A stretch of DNA of 17,547 nt from Byssochlamys sp. IMV 00236. Its lineage: Eukaryota; Ascomycota; Eurotiomycetes; Eurotiales; Thermoascaceae. Position numbers and translations under genes: made by a program. The stretch spans positions 1 through 17,547 of the forward strand of contig MSJH02000256.1 of assembly GCA_001931875.2 (NCBI GenBank). The letters are read 5' to 3'. Under the pieces are notes generated by a model. It made no database searches. It saw nothing but the letters and a program-made list of their open reading frames with translations, and had not been told where the DNA came from. Within the stretch, counting starts at the first letter, position 1, and each line of letters starts with the position of its first letter. This document shows positions 1-9,336 of this stretch, in pieces.

Positions 1-112
1 AGCGCTTAATAACAAAAGGAAAAGTTGTTAGAGACTCTGTATAAACAGTCTGATCTTGACTTCTCTTTTTCTTTTCTTTTCTTCTTTGGACCAAAAAGTA
101 AGACCAGCTATT

Positions 113-216
113 CCCCAGCTAGCCCTAAGGTAGGTTATATTCTTTACTCTTGTAAGAAACTAATATGTAATGTTATAGATCATAAAATCGAAAACAGTAG
201 CCGGTGCTAGCTGGGG
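113..216. repeat. 11-bp perfect inverted repeat
   Basis: CCCCAGCTAGC at 113-123 is the exact reverse complement of GCTAGCTGGGG at 206-216, with an 82-nt spacer. An 11-bp perfect match is uncommon by chance at this distance in AT-rich DNA. No function can be assigned. Confidence 0.6.
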
Positions 217-218
217 GT

Positions 219-238
219 AGTTTGGTTCTTACCAAACT
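219..238. repeat. 8-bp perfect hairpin, TCTT loop
   Basis: AGTTTGGT (219-226) and ACCAAACT (231-238) are exact reverse complements around a 4-nt loop. The hairpin begins three bases after the right arm of the 113-216 inverted repeat. Confidence 0.6.
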
Positions 239-311
239 TTGTCCCATCCGCTCTCTTCCTTGCTCTCTCTTGCTCTTCTCTTTTCTCTGGATTGCTCTCT
301 CTTCTTTGTCC

Positions 312-331
312 GGGCCAGTTATCGCTGGCCC
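312..331. repeat. 7-bp GC-rich perfect hairpin
   Basis: GGGCCAG (312-318) pairs exactly with CTGGCCC (325-331) around a 6-nt loop. It is notable as a GC-rich stem in AT-rich DNA. It could be part of an unrecognised transcript or of a mobile-element end; nothing decides between these. Confidence 0.55.
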
Positions 332-799
332 ATATAATGCACTTCGGGTAAGATATTAACAATTTCTTCTATAAGTTTACTCACTTTTCTTACTTCTCTT
401 TTTTTCCTCTTATAAATCCTCATCTTTATAATGTAAATATTCAATATCAATGTAAATAACTGATTTACTAATCATTTCTTTACTCATCCTTTTGCTTCTG
501 ATGATCTCTCTTTTATTATTATTTGTTGTCTCATTTGTTGTCTGAAATTATCATTTTTTTTTATCAGTGTACGAATAATTTGTAAATAAAGTGTAGAAAT
601 GAAGCAAATACACTTGCATTATATGATGATTGGAAAATAATATGACTTGTAAAGAGTGTCTTTAATTGAATTTCATTATAGAGCTGATTATTATCATTGT
701 TAGACTCTCTTTGCTTATCAAGAAGAGATAAAGAGGAAAGTCTATATGGATTGTCTTTGTGTATGTGTTTTAATTGCATTTTTTATTCATGCGAGTTAA

Positions 800-2090
800 T
801 ACTACGCTTTATGGCAAACAAGACTATTGCAAGTAGTTGATCTTCAAATGCTTTGTAAAGGCTGTTACCAAACAGTTCGCACGTCCACAGGTAATAGCTG
901 GGGTACTTCTTTTCAAAATAACAGAATTCTATACGATTATAAATGTTTGGTTAGATTGTTGACTATTTTGTGCAAAGTATTCTATTTACCTGAAGAAACA
1001 CCACTCTCAGTTAGACAAGTAAACACAAGAAGTTTGGCCCAGCAATATCTTCTTGTACTCCGTTATTGTTATTAAACTTCTCCTTCCAGAATTCAATATC
1101 AGGGAATACCAATACTTGCAAATCTTTGGAAGGGACGACAACAGTACGCGACAAAAAATAGTTTCCTTGATGAGAAGGAAATCCAGCCAAACTCTTCATT
1201 GCTCCCACTAGTAAACTCGAAATGTAACAACCTACCATACGATCTGTGCCCCACTTGCCGACCTTCTTTTGCTGATCGCTTGAGACATTCTCTTGAGCAA
1301 TCATGTTCATCGTGCTCTTACGGTTGGCATGAGTGATCTTGGAGGTATGAATACCAACACGTTTAAAAGCATCGACATACATTTTATGCTGAGTTCTGTA
1401 TATAATTGGCATAAATCTATCATCTCCCTTGAAGACCACAGTTCGTACCAGTTTTCACGGCGAGTGAAGTCAAGGAAAGGCTCGTTCTCGAAATGAAATT
1501 TTGAAACAGGTTCATCACCAAAGCATCGACAGAGCATACTTAAACATCATGGTGTCAAACAGACGAGCTATATTCAATCTTGTCATGATTGGTTTTTCCA
1601 AAAGTGATAGTTGCAACCAAAGCAATGCATTCCGATACTCCTTGATTTTCTAGTGCAAGCGAGAGCAGATCAGCAAACTGCATCCCAAACGCTGTTTGGT
1701 TACGACAAAGCATGGCATGACTGATCAAAAAGCAGAGTCTGTCTCTGCAATCAAGAGGATAGCCATCATTCAATGTATTTTTTCCCCGATCTTCAAAGTT
1801 TGCCTCTTACTCCTGACCTTTTCTCTTTCGAGAGTATCCAGAAAAGCCCTAACAAGAGGTCCTCTTGCAGGGCCGCAGGGGGTTTAAGCCAAGTGCCTTT
1901 TGCTGGCTGTACATTCTACAATAGCTTTGACATGGGCAAGGGCAGATTTTCTGTCTAAAGCAATAGGGGAACACTTAGGTTTTGAAATGTATGACCTTGA
2001 TGCGTTCTTTGTTACAAAATTGTGTAACTGTTTAAATGTGACGTAGATGCGGGGTTTTATTTCATCTTCTCCCAAATCGAAACAAGCCAA
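800..2090 (-). pseudogene. Decayed Crypton/Ndc10-like tyrosine recombinase
   Basis: Minus-strand pieces in different frames align in order with the Crypton-type recombinase (Ndc10 domain II-like) family. The order is an N-terminal piece (2090-1884) with motif AHVKAIVE; a piece at about 1900-1775 with GPARGPLVRAFLDTLE; 1773-1555 with GKTNHDKIEY; 1537-1445 with FENEPFLDF and ENWY; 1439-1011 with the catalytic part; and about 1010-800 with LRVVFLQ and, in another frame, KKYPSYYLW. In the catalytic part the H-x-x-R box is THANR (His 1331-1329, Arg 1322-1320), followed by GKW and the probable nucleophile Tyr in GCYISS (1226-1224). The copy is broken by stops (TGA 1557-1555, TAA 1542-1540, TAA after the 1011 frame) and by frameshifts near 1500, near 1440 and near 1900. 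It runs opposite to the complex I gene and ends about 62 bp before that gene's start. The family call rests on motif recall, not on a search. It cannot make a full protein. Confidence 0.75.
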
Positions 2091-2152
2091 AAAAATGTAT
2101 AGCGGGATTATCTACTGGCCTGGGTGGTCTTTAACTTTTTCACTCTTACAGC

Positions 2153-2608
2153 ATGTCTACCGTTGAACCTTGGGCATACCCCGACCACAAGCAATTCGAA
2201 CGGTTAGTGATTCTAATAACTATGTAGAATAAACTATACTCATTTATTATTAGCGTTCCTTCTTTGAGCGAAGTTGACAAGACTGACCGCAAAGGTAAAT
2301 TTTAGAATACACAAACACAATAATGTCTAATTACTTCTCTCCTTTCCATTAGCTGTTTACGCTGCTCGTAATCAAAAGATCCGTGATGATTGGGTTAAAG
2401 CTATGGAAGCCCGTATTATTAAAGAAAAGTTAGATGAATGTTATAGAACTGAAGGTGTCAATCACTGTAAGTTTTTCCTTTTTTTTTTTCTTTATAGGCC
2501 TATTCATTTTTCTTTTCTTTTCTAGATCAAAGTTGCCGTCATTTGGCTGATATGTATTTTGAAGCATTAAAGACAAACAAGGTTGAAGGATTCCGTAAAC
2601 ACACATAA
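2153..2608 (+). CDS. Mitochondrial complex I accessory subunit, NDUFB10/12-kDa type
   Basis: Four exons (2153-2202, 2254-2294, 2353-2466, 2526-2608) join in frame to 95 residues. The introns are 51, 58 and 59 nt with GT-AG ends. The product matches the NADH:ubiquinone oxidoreductase 12-kDa subunit of fungi, the counterpart of animal NDUFB10 (PDSW). This is a peripheral membrane-arm subunit on the intermembrane-space side, with no catalytic role. Visible family features are the segment RDDWVKAMEARI (41-52), the ECYR motif with Cys60, and the HYQSC segment with Cys72; such cysteines form disulfides in the family. The N-terminus has the WAYPDHKQFER segment typical of the fungal form. No cleavable presequence is evident. 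The ATG follows a pyrimidine-rich leader, and AATAAA comes right after the stop. It is convergent with the INO80B-like gene, 205 bp apart. The family assignment is confident; each exon edge is inferred from splice consensus and family fit. Confidence 0.9.
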
Positions 2609-2614
2609 AATAAA
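2609..2614 (+). terminator. AATAAA polyadenylation signal of the complex I gene
   Basis: AATAAA starts at the first base after the TAA stop codon of the upstream gene, which implies a very short 3' untranslated region if it is used. Confidence 0.45.
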
Positions 2615-2813
2615 AGAGAACAACAACATTTATTGTGTTTCCATCAGCTTATAATGTTCAAATGAGCAAACGAACTTGCCACTCTTTTTTGCAGTGTATT
2701 TACGATCATTGGAACAACCTTCTACTTGACATTTTATAGGTGTAGATAACATTGGCCTAAGATATATATATGTGTATGTGATTAGTTGAAGTTATATTAT
2801 ATGTATAGAATCT

Positions 2814-3614
2814 TTACTTTTTCAGTTCACCAAAGATATCCTCCAAAGAGTAGGCTTGAGGAATAGATAATTGGCTTCCATTTGTATTTTGAACATATTT
2901 TATACTCTTGGGATCTGATTGTCGTTTTTGTGCTGTCTCTTCACTATCTTCAATCACACGCTTTGTCTTTGATGCTTGCTTTTTCAGTAAACGGTTGATC
3001 GTATCTGCCTTGTCCTTTTCTGCTCTTTGTATACTCTGATTTTTTCTTCTTCTCGCAACCTCTGATTTGCGTAACTGTTCTTCTTCCTCTGTTAAAAGCT
3101 TCTTTTTTCCCGTATCTAATGTGTAATGTGAGTTTGTATGTTTCTAGTTCTTTTTGTTTATTTACCCATGGGCAGCTGTAAGTAATCCTCTGGTTCTTCA
3201 TGATTCAGCTTAGCTCTCTGTCTTTTTGTCATGGGTCGATTCTTGATCACTTCTTCTCCATCGGAAAATCCTTCCTCACTGTCATCCTCAATCACTAGAT
3301 TATATTAAATACTAACAAAATAGGCTTGACTAATCTTTACCTGGCTTCTTTCTTTTAATATTTCGTGATGACTTTGCTGGTATGGGCTGTTCGTCTTCTT
3401 CGTCCTCGTCGTTGTCCTCATCGTCGTCGTCTTCTTCGTCTAATTCTTCTTCTTCAGATAATGAATCGAGTTCGCTATTGTTATTTTCTTCTTCATCAGT
3501 AAATGACTCTTTAAACTTTGCGTCATCATAGTCATTCAATTCATCCTCTTCATCAGTGCTATAATTTGTATATGACACTGGTTTAGCTGCTGCTCTTCTT
3601 TTGTCTGATTTCAT
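2814..3614 (-). CDS. INO80 chromatin-remodelling complex subunit B (Ies2-like, PAPA-1 domain)
   Basis: Three exons on the minus strand (3614-3341, 3294-3166, 3115-2814) join to 234 residues; the introns are 46 and 50 nt. Residues about 20-75 are very acidic (Asp/Glu/Ser runs), followed by a basic KRKK patch near 88. The PAPA-1 conserved region follows: PMTKRQRAKL (112-121), EDYLQLPM (127-134), then a charged helix with KKKLLTEEE and ARRRKNQS (155-162) and TINRLLKKQ. Proteins of this type (yeast Ies2, human INO80B) bind the Ino80 ATPase module and support its nucleosome remodelling in the nucleus. The C-terminus ends in DIFGELKK with no zinc-finger HIT segment, so it resembles the shorter fungal form rather than the human one. 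The start codon is 84 bp from the divergent HECT-ligase start. The family call is firm from the RQRAKL and LPM motifs. Confidence 0.88.
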
Positions 3615-3698
3615 ATTTGGTAATTAAAAAAAAAGAACTACGCAAGGACTTTTCTGTGCTTTTCTCTCTATTATTTTTTATTCTCGAGTGTCTGCATA
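3615..3698. promoter_or_regulatory. 84-bp shared divergent promoter (INO80B-like / HECT ligase)
   Basis: Only 84 bp separate the two divergent start codons, so both 5' leaders and both core promoters must fit here or overlap the neighbouring coding sequence. It holds an A-tract near 3627-3635 and a T/C-rich stretch at 3650-3685. No clear TATA box was seen. Confidence 0.6.
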
Positions 3699-6600
3699 AT
3701 GAATTTTACTTTTGAAGGAAATTATAAACCAAGACGCAACATCAACTTGGGAGGTGTCAAGACAGTGGGCGATAAAAAGTCGTTACTATTAAAGGCACAA
3801 AATGAACGTAAAGCAAGAGAACAAGAACGCATAAAGCAAAGGAGTGTACAGCAAATACAGGTAAAAAAGAGCGATTAACCAAGAATAATACTCATTAATG
3901 GATATTCTAGGCATTCTATAAGGGACGTAGACAAGCAGCCATAGCTCGTAACGAAGCGCGACAACTGTTTTTGACGTTACTCGAGCAATTTGATGCACAA
4001 CCTTCTCTGGATGACAAAGCACAATACATTTTAACACTCACACGAGCATTAATACTATTTTATCAACCCGAAAAAGATAAAGAACGATACCTGCAACCAT
4101 ATATAAGATTATTATTATCCAAGCAGACAGACAAGACGCTTTTAGAGGATATGTTTGTGATTGCTACAGATTCATGGACTTGGCTCATGTGCTTTCTTAT
4201 CAAAAAAGTACTTTTGCAGACCACAGATGAACTCGACGCTTACCGACTACTTTCACTGCTCTACAATCCATCAATTTATGCATCAGTTAACAAAGACAAC
4301 AGTCGCGTCCAGATCTTAGTCTATTCCTTAGGCAGCACACATCTACTGGACTACCTGCGTAAGGCTATAACTTCCTATAGAGAAGTAGCACAAGTAGTTG
4401 AGCCTATTATTTTGCAAGTAATCGAATTACGACACCATTCATTCGACATATTACGCATCATCACGCTTGATTTATTCACTGAACCTTTCTTACTGGATAA
4501 TATGTCAAATCAGGCAATGTCTGATATGGTTGCTCAATTGCCACTTAGTCCATGGTTAGTCGTGGTAGGCAACCTAGTCAAGGAAGGAGCTATCAAGGAT
4601 GATGCGTCTATGGCTGGACTACTGATGAATGTGACAGAAATGGGATACATACAACATGGGAAGTATCTTGATGACCATGTTTTGGTATGATATAACATGA
4701 AGGCCATAATACAGTGTTATTGATGTTTCATTAGGCAAGCTATGCAAAAGCAATTCAGTTATTGCTCAGTCATTTACCAGTCTCTTTCTTGACACCAAAT
4801 TATATTCGTGTCCAAGATGATGCCGACAGAGGTATAAAAGGGGAAGAGAAACATGAGGTATGCGCGAGCTAAACAATACGTTAGATTTTTCAGATAGTAG
4901 TGATGAGGATGTAGAAATGATAGAATTACCAACAAAAATATCACCACTGATAAAGAATCGCCTTGAATCACTTTATAATACCGAAAAGATAAATATTCTG
5001 CTGTCGAGATGTATGCAATTGGCTGCTACGGACAACAACGCCATACGATTTGTATCTAGCTTTATCAACACACTCTTACTGCGTTGGCCAATGAAAAAGA
5101 ATGACATTTTAAATACATTGTCGTACAAGTCTGTTGCTATGCAACAATTGCTACAGATCTTGTGGCAGTCATGGTCTGCGTCAAAGGAAGCACAGTTATT
5201 TGGACAAGAGCAGATTATATATCGGTTGAACGAAGCAATTTCACTTCTGACAGGTGAAATAACAACATGTATATGTATACATTTAAATTAATATTATCAA
5301 TAGATGCTGACAGTAGTGAGAATTGGTCCACTTTATATTTATTATGTGAGATATATACAAGGTTGTTATTAACTATTGCTGATACCGAACTCTTAAGTGA
5401 CGATCTAAATCAGCATCCGTTCCAACTGAAACAGATCATACAACTAAGCACACATTTAAAAACGATTTCCTTTGTCATGTTTTGGCGTGCGGATAATATG
5501 GACCTGTCAAGAGAGATTAGCCATTCGGGTATCCAGCTTCATCAGTTACGATCAACCATCACACATCTATTACAGCAAATCCATATGAGAGAGTAAGTTT
5601 TCTTTGAACTTTTACATTTCTCTTTTGAATGTTAACCTCTGGGTAGCTCTCGTCGATCGTTTTGTCCTACTGACCACTGGTTAATCAAGGACTTGAATAC
5701 AGACAACTTCTCAAGTGCTGCTGTGGCAGAAGAATTCAATCTAGAAACGGACCAACAAGAGAAGAAGCTGTCGAAAGGAAGATTGGCCATCATCAGCCCT
5801 CGTTTAGGCATCCTGAACAATATTCCCTTTGTGGTACCCTTTGAACAGCGTGTAGAGATATTTCAACAGTTCATACAAAATGACAAGAAAAGAAACAGCA
5901 TTGATGATCGATTCCGTGCTCGTGTGGGTGCGACTATTCGAAGAGATCATATATTTGAAGATGGGTTCAACGCGTTCCATAAATTGGATGCTGGGCTGAA
6001 GGATAAAGTGGCGATTTCATTTGTAGATGAATTTGGACTGGAAGAAGCGGGTATTGATGGAGGCGGCGTATTTAAAGAATTCTTGACAGGATTGAGTCAC
6101 GAGGCATTTGATGTCAACTATGGTCTGTTTGTTGCTACACCTGAACAACTCTTATACCCTAACCCTAGCTCTTTTGCTACTGAATGTAAGCACCAAAAAC
6201 AAAAGGGGAACTAGTAAATAATATATATTTATATAGCACAACAGTTGGAATATTTTCGATTCCTAGGATTGATTATTGGTAAGGCTGTATATGAGGGGAT
6301 ACTGTTGGATGTACCATTTGCAAGTTTCTTTTTGAAGAAATGCTTGGGAAAAGTAAACTACTGTAAGTTCAATAAGAGATATGAATCTAGGCCGTACTGA
6401 CAGTTGTTGGCAACATATAGTGGACGATTTATCATCACTAGATCCAGAACTTTACAAGGGCTTACTATCGCTTAAAAAGTATGATGGCAACGTGGAGGAC
6501 CTTTCACTTGACTTTACTGTGACACATGACGAGATGGGTAGTAGTAAAACCATTGAACTTGTGCCAAACGGCAGCCAAGTCCCTGTGACCAACCAAAACA

Positions 6601-7157
6601 GGATTCAATATATTTATCTCGTGGCCAACTATCGACTAAATGTACAGATAGCCAAGCAATGCCGAGCATTCTTCAAGGGACTCTCGACCATTGTAGATAT
6701 CAAATGGTTACGCATGTTTAACGAGCAGGAACTTCAAGTGCTCCTGGGTGGTGCCTCGATTCCTATCGACTTGGCAGATCTACGTGCCAACACAGTGCTT
6801 GCAGGCTACGATGAACATGATGCTACGATTCAAAACTTTTGGAAAGCGCTCGAATCATTTGACAACACATTGCGTATGAAATTTGTCAAGTTTGTCACAT
6901 CGTGCTCTCGTCCTCCTCTGTTGGGTTTTAAAGAGTTGGTGCCCAGGTTTTGTATTCGAAATGCAGGTGTTGATGATGACCGGTTGCCGACGAGTTCAAC
7001 TTGTGTAAATCTGTTGAAATTACCCAATTTTTCTTCTTATCGAATATTGAGAGAGTAAGTTTTGAATGATACAAAAAGAAATACGTATATATTTACCTTC
7101 TTGTGTAGAAAACTGCTCTATGCTATCACTGCTGATGCAGGATTTGATCTTTCTTAA
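3699..7157 (+). CDS. HECT-type E3 ubiquitin-protein ligase, UBE3C/Hul5 family
   Basis: Nine exons (3699-3860, 3911-4684, 4735-4831, 4894-5253, 5304-5592, 5647-6185, 6237-6362, 6421-7054, 7109-7157) join in frame to 1009 residues, between yeast Hul5 (about 910) and human UBE3C (about 1083). The N-terminus has the family opening [15 protein letters not shown] and an IQ-like motif around 53-69 ([15 protein letters not shown]). A helical middle region follows, then the HECT domain from about residue 655, with [10 protein letters not shown] (697-706), [33 protein letters not shown], and the active-site Cys977 in [11 protein letters not shown] (codon 7002-7004). The C-terminal tail GFDLS is typical. 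This family extends ubiquitin chains on proteasome-bound substrates and acts in cytosol and nucleus. All catalytic elements are present, so the enzyme should be active. The intron 4832-4893 was chosen because it restores the frame. One intron has two usable acceptors (6391 or 6421). Confidence 0.93.
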
Positions 7158-7161
7158 TAAA
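7156..7161 (+). terminator. AATAAA signal overlapping the HECT-ligase stop codon
   Basis: AATAAA shares two bases with the TAA stop at 7155-7157. The convergent kinase-like gene ends 191 bp further on. Confidence 0.45.
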
Positions 7162-7348
7162 ATAGTATTGATCCTTTATTAAATCATTGCAAAAAAAAAG
7201 GAGAGGGCTATTAGTTATTGATATGATGAAGGCGCGTGCAACTATAAAACTGTAGTAGTATCACCAGTGACAATAGAAAGATAAAATGAATGCAGATTTT
7301 TGAGGAGCTGTGAATATATGTAAAGGAGAAAGAGGGAAAGTATTTTAT

Positions 7349-8774
7349 CTATGTATAGGAGGGAAAGCTTTGAATAAGGCTTGGATAACTTCTTAATCGT
7401 TGATGAGAAGGCCTTGTGACAGAAGCGGTCAATACTTGATCTCCAACTTGGTATAATGTGCTTCTTGATTCATTACTACTGCTCGTACTCGTATGACTAT
7501 CCGTACTACTGGTGGATGTAGGCATAGGAGAAGACACATACAGTTCCTGTGGTGAAAGTTTTCGATAGCTAGATAAGAACTGATCGATTTCAGTTCTTCT
7601 TGCTTTTATGTAATCAGTGGTGATATCCGAGAGAGGCACTGGTGATTGTTTAAGTTTGGTGCAAAGAGTGGTTAATCGTCTGTGTAGAGTATAAGCGTTC
7701 GGTCGCTTGGACGGGTCGATGTGTAGACAATCAATGTATATATCTTGCCATTCCTTCAAAACGTCAGGAATCGGCTCGATGCGATAGATATGAGGGTCTA
7801 CCAGAGCGTCATCCGGAAAAGTAACGCGTGAGATCAATTGCCAGAGGATGATGCCAAGAGCATAAATATCTGCCGAGGTGCTGAGTCCAGTCGAAACGAC
7901 TTCAGGAGCGACATAAGGCCAGCGACCTGCCCATGCCATGTTGCTTTTATCGTTATTTCGTTTCATAAATGTGATATCAACCAACTCGCCGACATAATCT
8001 GCATAATTTAACAAAATATTACGTGGATGAATATTACCATGAATGAAGTTCCAGTGTAAATCCTTGACATCTTTAGTGATGCTCAGCGCTAATTGACAGG
8101 GTTTTAAATAATCCTTGGGTATTTCTCGATCAATATGGCTTTCGAGATTACCAAATTTTGCCTTGGGCATGACAAACATCAATTTACTTGTTTGAGATTC
8201 TTCATCATAGTCCGTTGTTATGCCTAGGATATGCAAAGTTGAATGAATGAGGATGGGGTCAAGGTTGAACTAATATAGTAATGTAAGAAAAGTCTAGAAC
8301 ATTTATGTAGGTCTACCTTTTGATCGGGTTGCACTGTGATGCCTTTCAGGAACACTTGATTCCAGCGTTCTGGCACTTGATGATCAGATAAACGGTAAGG
8401 AGGGACAAAGGTAGCCAGATAAGAGGGAGCAAGGCCTTCACTTTTGCTTTGTCTTGACTTATTTATGAACCAAGTTGGAGGAAAGAAAGGAACCGTGTTT
8501 AATTTGAATACGCCTCTTAAAGCAAGAGGCCTGTTGGATTGATGCCAGTCAGCGATATAATGACTAAGGTGTTGTAACAGTTTTAAATGATCAGGATGAA
8601 TATAATATTTTTTAGCAGTATGGGTTAACCAAGCAGTAACGTCAAATACTTTTGTTGGTTTTGAAGATGAATTCGTGACCCAATTGCACATATGCTCAAT
8701 CGAAAATACTACGGACCATTTCTGATACCATTGATCAGCCATGTCCCATACCTAATAATATTAGTTGGGGGTTT

Positions 8775-8822
<48 letters not shown>

Positions 8823-9055
8823 CATACATATCTTCCATATTTTGGATTCAATTCATATTGCGATTGTTTATCCAATTCGAATTCATGAAATGCTTCTTGT
8901 ATAGTTCTGTGAAGTGATATATTTTCATTTTCATGTAAAATTGATTGAAATCCATCCAAATCAAATATTTCTGGGTTATTTTTGATGATCGGTAAGGCAT
9001 AAGTTCTATAAAAATTGAGGTCGCATTCTAAGATATACTCTGATATGTCGCTCAT
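7349..9055 (-). CDS. Protein-kinase-like protein, probable pseudokinase
   Basis: Three exons (9055-8828, 8751-8317, 8269-7349) join in frame to 527 residues. Residues 1-195 show no domain I recognise. A kinase-like fold starts near 200, with a possible beta-3 lysine in VFLK (Lys212), a hinge-like segment LMFVMPKAKFGNLESHI, and a catalytic-loop position reading HGNIHPRN (298-305). The usual HRD aspartate is therefore Asn300, while the metal-site Asn305 is kept. The DFG position reads VDIT (Asp319 kept, FG lost). VAPE (341-344) and SADIYALGIILWQL (from 353) match the APE and helix-F regions of TKL-like fungal kinases. The C-terminal 70 residues are Ser/Thr-rich and look disordered. Loss of HRD Asp and DFG Gly suggests weak or no phosphotransfer and a scaffold or ligand-binding role; that is inference. 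The intron at 8752-8827 is mostly an AT microsatellite. Alternatively this is a diverged active TKL kinase. Confidence 0.8.
8779..8821. repeat. AT dinucleotide microsatellite (about 21 units)
   Basis: An uninterrupted AT run of about 42 nt lies inside the first intron of the kinase-like gene and makes up over half of it. The donor (8827-8826), the probable branch site AACTAAT and the acceptor (8753-8752) flank it unharmed. Confidence 0.9.
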
Positions 9056-9336
9056 TATTTATGCATTATAATATATATTTATGTTGTGTGTTGTATGTAT
9101 TATATATATATGCAAGTATATAATATAATAATAGTAATAATAAAAAAAAGAGTGTGTGTAAACCCAAGAAAATGAAAAAGAAAGAAAAGAAGAAAAAAAA
9201 AAAAAAGGTTTGGGCGGGAAAATTTTTGCCATGTTTATCGTTTTATTCCTTTGGACCTAGACCCTTATTCCTTATTAATCCTTCTTTCCTGAGCCTATTT
9301 TTAACATGTTAATAGTAGTAATAGATGATGACCATA
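9056..9336. other. AT-rich spacer upstream of the kinase-like gene
   Basis: This short spacer between two minus-strand genes contains TATATA runs (9070-9125), a purine-rich A/G tract (9130-9207) and no open frame of interest. It should hold the kinase-gene promoter and the 3' end of the small gene. Confidence 0.5.

Larger units (their letters stand above)
1..799. other. Gene-free region, pyrimidine-rich, with inverted repeats
   Basis: No convincing coding sequence is visible. The short open frames are low-complexity Phe/Ser/Leu translations of CT-rich DNA. Positions 60-90 and 240-310 are long pyrimidine tracts on the plus strand. Three perfect inverted repeats lie in the first 331 bases and are listed separately. 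Bases 560-780 are AT-rich and sit just downstream of the decayed recombinase, so they may hold its 3' flank. No tRNA or rRNA was recognised here. Confidence 0.6.

Noticed and set aside
121..127. CCCTAAG as a telomere-like repeat
   Set aside because: It is a single occurrence with no tandem repetition, and the genes beyond show this is not a simple telomere.
25..210. Open frame in the first 210 bases
   Set aside because: Low-complexity translation of a T/C tract with a non-ATG start and no family resemblance.
312..352. tRNA-like or small RNA gene after the 312-331 hairpin
   Set aside because: No cloverleaf, no A/B box pair and no anticodon stem could be drawn.
564..779. 71-residue minus-strand frame downstream of the decayed recombinase
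   Set aside because: AT-rich, Asn/Ser/Leu-heavy, no motif; more likely the 3' flank of the remnant.
2950..3201. 83-residue minus-strand frame
   Set aside because: It overlaps the real third exon of the INO80B-like gene in another frame and runs across its intron.
4858..4893. 36-nt intron in the HECT-ligase gene starting at GTATGC
   Set aside because: It does not restore the reading frame. The donor at 4832 with the same acceptor gives a 62-nt intron and a continuous frame.
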